DNA of 64,000 bases from Wolfiporia cocos (Eukaryota; Basidiomycota; Agaricomycetes; Polyporales; Phaeolaceae). Of this stretch, positions 24,501 through 32,861 are shown one piece after another; within the stretch, counting starts at the first letter, position 1, and each line of letters starts with the position of its first letter. Location: positions 4,774,001 through 4,838,000 of the forward strand of contig JACCLO010000003.1 in assembly GCA_029448655.1 (NCBI GenBank), given 5' to 3'. The notes under the pieces are model-generated. The model searched no databases and was not told the DNA's origin. It was given only the letters and a program-made list of their open reading frames with translations. The position numbers and the translations under genes were made by a program.

Positions 24501-25329
24501 CATGGGAAACCCTACGAAGAAGCTCGATTCGAAGCGGTACGGCCCGTACAAGGTCACAAGGAAAGTCGGACATGGAGCATACAAATTGGACCTGCCCGCG
24601 GACATGCGAGGCATATACCCTGTATTCAACGAGGTCCTACTACTTCCGTATCATGCTCCGGCTTTCCCCAATCAGAACCATAACGAACGGACGGAAGGCA
24701 ATGACGCTCGCAGGCCTCTCAGGATCCTCGCATCCAGGGAAGACCGAGGGCGAGTCGAGCTAGAAGTCGAATGGTCTGATGGGACTACGACATGGGAAAG
24801 GAAACGCGGATTGACTCCCTGGCAGGATTTAGTAACCAAGTTCTTCGAAGAAAGACCAACCGCTCCAGGCCACCAGTGGAAAAATAGACATACTGAGTGG
24901 GACCCGGAGTGGGAGGACTTCGAGAAGAAATCCATCGCCATGGGACTCAGGCAAAACCCGAACGAATTCATCATCCACGACGACGTAGATATCAACTTAC
25001 TGAAGGACGCGAAAATTCCCTTCTACATCTACCCGAAACAACTCGTCGCCAGGAACTTCTGGTTTTGCAATCCCAAGACTCGTGTAATACAATATGGAAT
25101 ACAAGTGGGACAATGCATAGAATCCACGATACCCAACAACCCAGGTTGGATCTATCCCGTACAGTATAACATACAGATGGCAAATCCACACATCTGTCAG
25201 AAACACGAACAAGACCATCCATGTCACATTGACCAAAACTTCTGCAAAGTGATTGCTGGGCGTGGGGACACGCAGCTAGAAGAGGGGGTACTGTCACAAG
25301 CTGATTTCTTTCGCCTAGCCAGTGACTAA
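21583..25329 (+). CDS. pol: Pol of element A: protease C-terminus, RT, RNase H, integrase
   Basis: 1248 codons open. Residues about 1-65 finish the protease (ADIFLGFDWLEDHNPSIDW). RT follows with KYFSKLDIRWGYTNVRI and the catalytic VYLDDILIF (about residue 325), then RNase H (FRIEADSSDFATGACL, YDRELLAIMRALDEW), the integrase H2C2 zinc finger (HPGTENTYTAIHRSYWW with CIKCQ), and the DDE core (ISIDMITGLP, FSDRGPQFVSDF, PQTDGQTERMNQELE). A chromodomain-like segment (GRVELEVEWSDGTTTWERKR) and a tail with clustered Cys/His (HICQKHEQDHPCHIDQNFC) end the protein. The last 38 nt, stop included, lie inside the 3' LTR. It is in the same frame as the dUTPase ORF across the TGA at 21565. Confidence 0.95.
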   Translation: MDRPIKLFNADGSTNSMGLMTHYVELQMQIDMHLETRKFHVTELSSADIFLGFDWLEDHNPSIDWKKRRITFSCDCKHEQIEDGDHIYYIFADAWIRNRDECRADIAERVRATKATEIAIATGKTTEAKTFEEVVPEYLHEFKDVFEEKEFDTLPERRPWDHAIELLPNLEPYAGKIYALSPREQEALDDFLEEQLRTGRIRPSKSPWGAPFFFVKKKDGKLRPIQDYRKLNQMTKKNKYPLPLITELLNKLKRAKYFSKLDIRWGYTNVRIKEGDEEKAAFITNRGLYEPLVMFFGMCNAPGTFQTLMNDIFRDLVLTGKVIVYLDDILIFTENQKEHREILRKVLLVLRQNKLTCKPEKCEFEKSEVEYLGHIISHGEIRMDPAKVAAVAKWPAPRNKKEVQSFIGFANFYRRFIPKFSTVARPLINLTKDGEWQWGAAEQECFDKLKNIFVTAPVLGIPNDDDPFRIEADSSDFATGACLMQNQDGIWKPIAYHSKTLLPAERNYEIYDRELLAIMRALDEWRHFVMGAKHPVEVLTDNKNLEYFKTPQKINPRQARWMTELAEYDLQLVHIPGKTNGRADGLSRRGDHDNNKIHLEGQIVLKEHLFAKDSAERLRSSFYTLPHGITHEEVKERVKAEAALYNKEVVEGSVEMAEDGLRYRRGKLIIPRDEELIGKIISSFHDTVSAGHPGTENTYTAIHRSYWWPKMRNDIRQYVKACIKCQRAKPDRSKRAAPLNPNPTPAHNWENISIDMITGLPVSKGRDAIIVVVDMKSKDYIAVPTTTRLTAEGWANIFVDKVYAQHGLPKKVFSDRGPQFVSDFIKDVYRRLGIEGNPSTTFHPQTDGQTERMNQELEVYLRLFINDTHTNWTDLLPLAAFAYKCHVHSSTGYSPFYLTHGYHPFTGVEAPELEEGVGTAKDWVEHMHKVSQTASKNLEKAKLRMKEYYDRKRTNPHTYNEGDMVWVDGRNINMGNPTKKLDSKRYGPYKVTRKVGHGAYKLDLPADMRGIYPVFNEVLLLPYHAPAFPNQNHNERTEGNDARRPLRILASREDRGRVELEVEWSDGTTTWERKRGLTPWQDLVTKFFEERPTAPGHQWKNRHTEWDPEWEDFEKKSIAMGLRQNPNEFIIHDDVDINLLKDAKIPFYIYPKQLVARNFWFCNPKTRVIQYGIQVGQCIESTIPNNPGWIYPVQYNIQMANPHICQKHEQDHPCHIDQNFCKVIAGRGDTQLEEGVLSQADFFRLASD
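25278..25291 (+). promoter_or_regulatory. Polypurine tract of element A
   Basis: AGAAGAGGGGGTAC immediately precedes the 3' LTR, the expected site of plus-strand cDNA priming. The mirror copy in B is at 27828-27841. Confidence 0.75.
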
Positions 25330-25664
25330 AGCCTGAACCCTTATCTTATCTAAGCGCGCGCCTAAGCAGTCACGTGCAAGACCCCGAACACCCTATCACG
25401 TGTTGCCAGCCCCCCGGACACTCTGTGCCGTGTACCTACACCCATTATAGGGTTTACCATAGTATCGGACTCTCAGCTTATGTAATAACTGTACAGCAGC
25501 CAAACAATGTACAAACAGTAGAATAGCATATATACTGGCCGACGAGCAGGGTAGCACCCCAGACTCGTCTTGGCCTTATACGCCTTGAGTAGCCTCAGAC
25601 TAGGATTGTGCTGAAACGTGAGTAACAATCCCCTGAGTAGTTGCTTGAAGTGTTGCTTGTGTCA
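25292..25664 (+). repeat. 3' LTR of element A
   Basis: 373 bp, followed by CTTAC (25665-25669). It groups with the 3' LTR of B by shared variants rather than with its own 5' LTR. Its first 38 nt encode the Pol C-terminus. Confidence 0.93.
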
Positions 25665-25907
25665 CTTACCACATCGTTGGTGGTTATGAAGAGCAGCAAT
25701 GGGATATCCGATCGATCTCGAGCACTAGCGAAAGTCCATTCTAGTGAGTGCACCCCGTTTATCGCTTTGTTCGGAATTCTGATACAAACTGTACACAGTA
25801 TCCTCTTCCCTGAGACCAACGAGAATCCCGCCATGTATTGGAATTATGATGATATAAAAGATGATGAGCCTGTAAGACACTATAGCCTCCGCCCTACCTG
25901 CACGTAA
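25665..25907 (+). pseudogene. C-terminal half of a beta-trefoil (ricin-B/protease-inhibitor-like) gene, displaced by inversion
   Basis: Exon 25665-25743 reads PYHIVGGYEEQQWDIRSISS. A 55-nt intron (25744-25798) separates it from exon 25799-25907, which reads YILFPETNENPAMYW and ends TCT before the stop. GYEEQQWDI is the QxW-type beta-trefoil repeat seen in fungal ricin-B-like lectins and small beta-trefoil peptidase inhibitors. The 5' half is on the minus strand at 36529-36249. The two join in frame at the CTTAC duplication (GGC GAG CCT TAC CAC, giving GEPYH). The gene was broken by the retroelement insertion and its 3' half was then moved by inversion. Confidence 0.75.
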
Positions 25908-26598
25908 GCCTAATGGATGTTCATCTGCAGGTTATCTTGGTGACCGCAAGCGATGTGACCCACTACAGATGGGTGTTCACATCAGTCTCAGGGTCTGATT
26001 GAGTTGCTTTCTCACTGGCGAGAACGTTGCCATGTGAGGCACTACGCCCGATGCGACGGTGGCTCAGCATGAAATATAGTGGATTGGCTTCCTCTACTAT
26101 GCAGTATTGCAATACATACGTTGTGCCCATGTGTCCAGCGCTGTCGTCTCTATGGTCAGAATGAGCATTTATGTCGACTTGAGTAAATTGCATGCATGCA
26201 TGAATGTAAGCTATGACTGCGCCGTAGACAGTAGTACCGAGAACCTCTTCTTTGAGAATAATGAAAAGCCGCTGAACCTCAGGTGCACTTGTGATAGTGA
26301 CGTTATCCATTCTGTTGGTTCTGAATGCAGCGTAATCCAATTGTATGTCGTTGTACAGCTCTACCACATCCCAGAACGCGACAGTGGCAACGGACCTGAT
26401 CCGATGCGGCCCGGCCTGAGCCCATTGTGCGCTGGCCTCTGTTCCTGGTGCTCACCGTTGAAATCACCATTCCTGACCTAACATATCCCAAAAATGATCT
26501 CCCTTTCTCGAGCCCAAGCTTATATATCGTCAACAGATACAGCCCATTATTCTTTTAGTACAGGGACACCCAATTGAACATCAAGAACGCGCCCTATA
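25908..26598. other. No confident gene
   Basis: A minus-strand open frame (26367-25963) contains VELYNDIQLDYAAFRT and a hydrophobic middle, but no domain is recognised. It lies within the inverted segment. Confidence 0.3.
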
Positions 26599-27271
26599 TT
26601 AGTACTGCGAACGGTATACCTTGTATGGCCCTCCCTTCACAACATTCACATCGTTCTCCTCACCCAGACCGATGAATTCCTTCTCTAATTCATCAATACC
26701 TAGGAAGCTGATTATCCCGTTGTCACGGAGAACACGCAACGCCTCTCTCAGCCACACGCGACACGTGAACGTAGCCTCCTTTTGCTCGCGCTCAGGGAGA
26801 ATCATAGGAATCTTGCCCACGGTGTGAGCAATGTATTCGGATGTATATGTATCTCCACAGGAACCTGTGTGGCGATTTTATGAGGAGGCAAATAATGAAT
26901 AGCGAGGTAGAGACATTACCGATTTGGACGATAACGCACATAGGCTTTCACGCTTTCAGCTGGGCAATATCGTCGATGGTGTCCTCAAACTCCCAGCCGG
27001 GGCCATTGAGTTGGGTGGCGTGAAGCTTGCGGAATGCGAAGGGACGGTCGGGGACGGCGAGACTAAGGGCCTAATGAAAAAGGCTATCGCCACGAGAGAG
27101 GAGAACGACGGATATGCTGTTCTGAGGCACAGCTGGACCAAGACTGGATTGCAGTTGACTCATCCAGCGCAAGTGTGGACATGTAAGAAGTAAAGGGTGA
27201 GGGAATGCTGAGAACCTGGGTTCACGATTGCAAGACAGTAAGAAGGGCTCATGACTCGTAGAATCAACCAC
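26599..27271 (-). pseudogene. Uncharacterised fungal protein gene, decayed
   Basis: Read on the minus strand, exon 1 contains FAFRKLHATQLNGPGWEFED and CVIVQIG. An intron follows (donor GTAATG, acceptor CACAG near 26869), and exon 2 contains GKIPMILPEREQKEATFTCR, VWLREALRVLRDNG and the end YKVYRSQY with a stop at 26599. The CRVWLxEALRVL pattern is common in uncharacterised mushroom proteins. A TAG (after SLFH) and a TGA (after QLKA) interrupt exon 1, so it is probably a pseudogene unless these lie in unrecognised introns. No function is known to me. Confidence 0.55.
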
Positions 27272-27454
27272 GGCGTACCAACAAAGTAGAACAATAATGG
27301 AGGTCCAATCCCTATTCTAGCTGTGTACCTGTTTGACCCAGCTATTGGAGGATAGCTTGCCAATCCGGATTCGTCTGCGCGGCGTCGGTGCAGGGAGTGA
27401 AGGCGCTTCTAGCGTTTCGCGTGGCTGGAAGGTTGGGTGGGCCCGGCGTGAGCC

Positions 27455-27827
27455 TGACACAAGCAACACTTCAAGCAACTACTCAGGGGATTGTTACTCG
27501 CGTTTCAGCGCAATCCTAGTCTGAGGCTACTCAAGGCGTATAAGGCCAAGACGAGTCTGGGGTGCTACCCTGCTCGTCGGCCAGTATATATGCTATTCTA
27601 CTGTTTGTACATTGTTTGGCTACTGTATAGTTATTACGTAAGCTGAGAGTCCGATACTATGGTAAACCCTATAATGGGTGTAGGTACATGGCACAGAGTG
27701 TCCGGGGGGCTGACAACACGTGGTAGGGTGTTCGGGGTCTTGCACGTGACTGCTTAGGCGCACACTTAGATAAGATAAGGGTTCAGGCTTTAGTCACTGG
27801 CTAGGCGAAAGAAATCAGCTTGTGACA
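27455..27827 (-). repeat. 3' LTR of element B
   Basis: 373 bp. It carries the most private substitutions of the four A/B LTRs, mostly C-to-T type on the element strand (for example CACGTGTTGTC and ATACAGTAGCC), consistent with CpG decay. Confidence 0.93.
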
Positions 27828-30800
27828 GTACCCCCTCTTCTAGCTGCGTGTCCCCACGCCCAGCAATCACCTTGCAGAGGTTTTGGTCGATTTGACAGGG
27901 ATGGTCGTGTTCGTGTTTCTGACAGATGTGTGGATTTGCCATCTGTATGTTATACTGTACGGGATAGATCCAACCTGGGTTGTTGGGTATCGTGGATTCT
28001 ATGCATTGTCCCACTTGTATTCCATATTGTATTACACGAGTTTTTGGATTGCAAAACCAGAAGTTCCTGGCGACGAGTTGTTTCGGGTAGATGTAGAAGG
28101 GAATTTTCGCGTCCTTCAGTAAGTCGATATCTACGTCGTCGTGGATGATGAATTCGTTCGGGTTTTGCCTGAGTCCCATGGCGATGGATTTCTTCTCGAA
28201 GTCTTCCCACTCCGGGTCCCATTCAGTATGTCTGTTTTTCCACTGATGGCCCGGAGCGGTTGGTCTTTCTTCGAAAAATTTGGTTACTAAATCCTGCCAG
28301 GGAGTCAATCCGCGTTTCCTTTCCCATGTCGTAGTCCCATCAGACCATTCGACTTCTAGCTCGACTCGCCCTCGGTCTTCCCTGGATGCGAGGATCCTGA
28401 GAGGCCTGCGAGCGTCATTGCCTTCCGTCCGTTCGTTATGGTTCTGATTGGGGAAAGCCGGAGCATGATACGGAAGTAGTAGGACCTCGTTGAATACAGG
28501 GTATATGCCTCGCATGTCCGCGGGCAGGTCCAATTCGTATGCTCCATGTCCGACTTTCTTGGTGACCTTGTACGGGCCGTATCGCTTCGAATCGAGCTTC
28601 TTTGTTGGGTTTCCCATGTTAATGTTTCGCCCATCGACCCAAACCATGTCTCCCTCGTTGTACGTGTGAGGGTTGGTTCGTTTCCGGTCGTAGTATTCTT
28701 TCATACGAAGTTTGGCTTTTTCGAGATTCTTCGAAGCGGTTTGGCTGACCTCGTGCATATGTTCGACCCAATCCTTGGCTGTTCCTACCCCCTCTTCCAG
28801 TTCTGGTGCCTCCACGCCTGTAAATGGGTGGTATCCGTGAGTAAGGTAAAAGCCCGTGCTACTATATACGTGACACTTGTACGCAAATGCTGCTAGCGGG
28901 AGTAGGTCCGGCCAGTTGGTATGGGTGTCATTAATAAATAATCGTAGGTACACCTCCAGCTCTTGGTTCATACGTTCCGTCTGCCCGTCTGTCTGTGGGT
29001 GGAACGCGGTGCTGGGGTTTCCCTCGATGCCTAATCTATGGTATACATCTTTTATGAAGTCCGATACGAATTGTGGTCCTCTGTCGCTAAATACTTTCTT
29101 TGGTAGTCCATGCTGTGCGTATACTTTATCTACAAATATGTTGGCCCAACCTTCGGTGGTAAGCCTGGATATAGTCCTTGGATTTCATGTCTACAACTAC
29201 AATAATAGCATCCCGACCCTTGGATACTGGGAGTCCCGTGATCATGTCAACGGAAATGTTCTCCCAGTTGTGTGCGGGTGTTGGATTCGGGTTCAGTGGT
29301 GCAGTAATCTTCGAGCGGTCTGGCTTGGCTCTTTGACACTTGATACATGCCTTGACGTATTGGCGGATGTCGTTTCGCATTTTTGGCCACCAGTACGATC
29401 GGTGAATGGCGGTGTACGTGTTTTCTGTGCCGGGATGTCCTGCCGAGACCGTGTCGTGGAATGAAGAAATGATTTTTCCAATTAATTCCTCGTCTCTCGG
29501 AATGATCAACTTCCCCCTCCTGTAGCATAGGCCGTCCTCGGCCGTTTCCACTGATCCTCTTTGTCGTAGAGAGCGGCTTCTGCTTTGACTCTCTCTCTAA
29601 CCTCCTCGTTGGTTATCCCGTGAGGTAAGGTATAGAAAGAGGATCTTAGCCTTTATGCGCTGTCTTTGGCGAAGAGGTGATCCTTCAGGACAGTCTGTCC
29701 TTCGAGGTGTGCCTTGTTGTCGCTGTCGTGGCCACCTTGTCGGGAAAGTCCGTCCGCCCTTCCATTGGTCTTTCCGGGGATGTGCACGAGTTGTAGGTCG
29801 TACTCGGCAAGTTCCGTCATCCACCGGGCTTGTCGCGGATTAATTTTCTGTGGGGTCTTAAAGTATTCTAGATTCTTATGGTCCGTTAATACTTCTACAG
29901 GGTGTTTTGCACCCATTACAAAATGCCGCCATTCGTCCAGGGCGCGCATTATGGCCAGTAACTCGCGATCGTAAATCTCGTAGTTTCGTTCTGCCGGTAG
30001 TAGCGTCTTTGAGTGGTACGCTATGGGTTTCCAGATGCCGTCCTGGTTCTGCATGAGGCAGGCTCCGGTTGCAAAGTCCGAAGAGTCTGCCTCGATGCGG
30101 AACGAGTCGTCATCGTTTGGTATCCCTAGTACAGGTGCTGTGACGAAGATGTTTTTTAACTTGTCGAAGCATTCCTGTTCTGTCACGCCCCATTGCCATT
30201 CTCCATCTTTGGTTAGATTGATAAGGGGGCGTGCTACCGTTGAGAACTTGGGTATGAATCTCCGGTAGAAGTTTGCAAATCCAATGAAGGATTGCACTTC
30301 CTTCTTGTTCCGAGGAGCTGGCCATTTGGCTACTGCAGCTACCTTCGCGGGATCCATACGGATTTCCCCGTGAGAGATTATGTGCCCTAAGTACTCTACT
30401 TCGGATTTCTCGAATTCGCACTTTTCTGGTTTACAGGTTAGCTTATTTTGACGGAGAACCAAAAGAACCTTGCGCAGGATCTCTCTATGCTCTTTTTGGT
30501 TCTCCGTGAAAATAAGGATGTCGTCTAAATACACAATGACCTTCCCCGTGAGGACTAGGTCTCTAAATATGTCGTTCATCAAGGTCTGGAACGTGCCTGG
30601 TGCGTTGCACATTCCGAAGAACATCACTAATGGCTCGTAGAGCCCTCTATTAGTGATGAAGGCGGCTTTTTCTTCGTCGCCTTCCTTGATTCGGACGTTG
30701 GTGTATCCCCAACGAATGTCCAATTTGGAAAAGTACTTAGCGCGTTTAAGCTTGTTGAGCAGCTCCGTAATGAGCGGGAGCGGGTACTTGTTCTTTTTGG

Positions 30801-31503
30801 TCATCTGGTTCAACTTTCGATAGTCTTGGATAGGGCGTAGTTTCCCATCCTTCTTTTTGACAAAGAAGAAGGGTGCCCCCCATGGTGACTTCGATGGGCG
30901 AATGCGGCCCGTGCGCAACTGTTCTTCTAGGAAGTCGTCCAGCGCTTCTTGCTCTCTAGGTGAAAGGGCGTAGATCTTGCCCGCGTATGGTTCTGAATCG
31001 GGGAGGAGTTCGATGGCATGGTCCCACGGTCGCCGTTCTGGGAGTGTGTCGAATTCCTTTTCTTCAAACACGTCTTTGAATTCGTGCAAGTACTCGGGTA
31101 CAACCTCCTCGAACGTTTTGGCTTCCGTGGTTTTGCCAGTCGCGATGGCAATTTCTGTTGCCTTCGTGGCGCGGACTCGTTCGGCGATGTCTGCTCTACA
31201 CTCGTCCCTGTTTCGGATCCATGCGTCAGCGAAAATGTAGTAAATGTGATCACCATCCTCGATCTGCTCGTGTTTGCAGTCACAAGAGAACGTGATCCGT
31301 CACTTCTTCCAGTCGATGGAAGGGTTGTGGTCTTCGAGCCAGTCGAAGCCGAGAAAGATGTCCGCAGAGCTGAGTTCCGTAACGTGGAACTTGCGGGTTT
31401 CCAAGTGCGTGTCGATCTGCATTTGGAGCTTGACATAGTGTGTCATGAGCCCCATGCTGTTGGTTGATCCGTCCGCATTGAACAGCTTGATAGGGCGGTC
31501 CAA
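27790..31503 (-). pseudogene. pol: Pol of element B (protease C-term, RT, RNase H, integrase), broken
   Basis: Same domain order as A. Breaks in element order: CGA to TGA at 31302-31300 just after the protease PSIDWKK; GAA to TAA at 29655-29653 after RNase H (KDHLFAKDSA); a 10-nt deletion near 29560 that shifts the frame; a 17-nt deletion near 29170 inside the integrase core, between DMKSKDYI and QAYHRRLGQ; and a 9-nt in-frame loss near 28850. The RT-RNase H stretch 31299-29656 keeps VYLDDILIF and ADSSDFATG. B cannot make its own integrase. Confidence 0.9.
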
Positions 31504-31518
31504 TGGGATCTGCTCGAG

Positions 31519-32250
31519 TCAGTGTTCTTCCACGTAGGACTTACTGATCACCGATCCAGTGGAACCGGAATCAATGAGAGCCTTTGTGAAGAGGGCACGT
31601 CCATCGGGGCGGTGGAGAGTGATCGGTACTTCGATCTGCTTTCCCCGTTTTCCCGTCTGGATGACCACTACACTTCCCCTGAGTTTCTCACCAGTTGAGC
31701 CGAAACCCTGTGTTCCTCGCGTGGTTTCGTGGATCGACTTGACGATCTTGGTGTTGGGTGTCATGTTGCATTCGAGTATGAACTGGGCGATTCTGTCCCC
31801 ATACTCGACCTGATAATCTGCTCCGGTCTGATTATTCAGTATGACTTTTACTCGGCCGGTGTAGTCTTCGTCTACTACCCCGCCTTCCACGTCGACTCCC
31901 TTGAGGGCGAGTCCAGATCGTGGAGCGATACGTCCGTATACACCGGCTGGCATCCTGATCTTGATGCCAGTGTCTACGGTGATACGTTTCCCATTAGGAA
32001 CGACGACCTCCTCCGCAGAGTAGAGGTTGTACCCGGCGGCACCTTCGCTTTTGCGCTCGGGTGGGATTGCCCGCGGGTGGTCTAAATAGATGTCGAGCGT
32101 GACGGTCTTCTTCTTGACGCGTCTACGCCGCATTTTCTTTTCTGATTTCTTAGTGGCACCTGATGCGTCTGCCATTTCCACATCAGGTGTCACTACCGGA
32201 TCCACATCCATCGGAACATATGTTACATTAACATTGGAGGAATTAAGCAC
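31519..32250 (-). CDS. dUTPase and N-terminal protease part of element B
   Basis: Nearly identical to 20836-21567 in A, with all five dUTPase motifs and the protease DSGSTGSVISK, ending at the same in-frame TGA (31521-31519). The TRIM insertion six bases upstream separates it from gag. Confidence 0.88.
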   Translation of the reverse strand: MLNSSNVNVTYVPMDVDPVVTPDVEMADASGATKKSEKKMRRRRVKKKTVTLDIYLDHPRAIPPERKSEGAAGYNLYSAEEVVVPNGKRITVDTGIKIRMPAGVYGRIAPRSGLALKGVDVEGGVVDEDYTGRVKVILNNQTGADYQVEYGDRIAQFILECNMTPNTKIVKSIHETTRGTQGFGSTGEKLRGSVVVIQTGKRGKQIEVPITLHRPDGRALFTKALIDSGSTGSVISKSYVEEH

Positions 32251-32256
32251 GGTATT

Positions 32257-32861
32257 TGTTACGAGTCTAACACGGCTGAGCCCACGGGAAGTGGTAAGCG
32301 TGTGAAACCATTACCCAATTAGGCAACAAGCGACGTGCTTATATACCTGGAACCACAGTCTCGCCTAACCGCAAGATTACGCCCTTTTAGCGAAGGGGGC
32401 TAAATGCCTTGCATAGCACGTGAGTGGTTCTACGTGTGACCGTAACAGTATCTCGCGGTTGCCCGGTCGCAGGTTCGACTCCCGTTGTCGACATGCGGCT
32501 GAGAGCACACCTAGTAGGCGCTTATAAACGGTGAACGGTAGCTCGGGGGCTGGGTATACAGACCACCTTGCTCTGGCCAATTGGGGGTGTTTCCAACGGC
32601 GAAGCGCTTGAGCCCATCGAGGGGGATGGTAGAGCGTGTTGGGGACAACACACACCTTAAGCGGGAGGTAGTGTTACGAGTCTAACACGGCTGAGCCCAC
32701 GGGAAGTGGTAAGCATGTGAAACCGTTACCCAATTAGGCAACAAGCGACGTGCTTATATACCTGGAACCACAGTCTCGCCTAACCGCGAGATTACGCCCT
32801 TTTAGCGAAGGGGGCTAAATGCCTTGCATAGCACGTGAGTGGTTCTACGTGCGACTCAACA
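32257..32861. mobile_element. TRIM-like miniature LTR element inside element B
   Basis: Two direct repeats, 32257-32447 (191 bp) and 32672-32861 (190 bp), both starting TGTTACGAGTCTAACACGG and ending in CA, enclose 224 bp without coding capacity. A purine-rich AAGCGGGAGGTAG precedes the right repeat, so the element reads left to right. The 5-bp duplication GTATT flanks it (32252-32256 and 32862-32866), and A shows the empty site. It is too small for gag or pol and must be moved in trans. The internal part starts with a tRNA-like stretch (GGTTCGACTCCC at about 32472). The LTRs fold into several short hairpins. Confidence 0.88.

Larger units (their letters stand above)
16735..25664 (+). mobile_element. 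Element A: Ty3/Gypsy LTR retrotransposon with dUTPase
   Basis: Two 373-bp direct repeats (16735-17107 and 25292-25664, TGTCACAAGC to GCTTGTGTCA) flank an internal region with Gag, dUTPase, protease, RT, RNase H and integrase in one reading frame, a Ty3/Gypsy order (integrase after RT). A 708-bp solo LTR of the D family interrupts it at 20099. The flanking pentamers differ (GGCTC left, CTTAC right), but each matches one side of element B, which is explained by an inversion between the two. Pol is open for 1248 codons. Two in-frame TGA codons (17921 and 21565) and the solo-LTR insertion prevent a simple Gag-Pol translation. Confidence 0.93.

Noticed and set aside
32448..32500. tRNA gene in the TRIM interior (GGTTCGACTCCC looks like a B box)
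   Set aside because: No complete cloverleaf: the acceptor and D arms cannot be formed convincingly. It may be a primer-related tRNA-like stretch.
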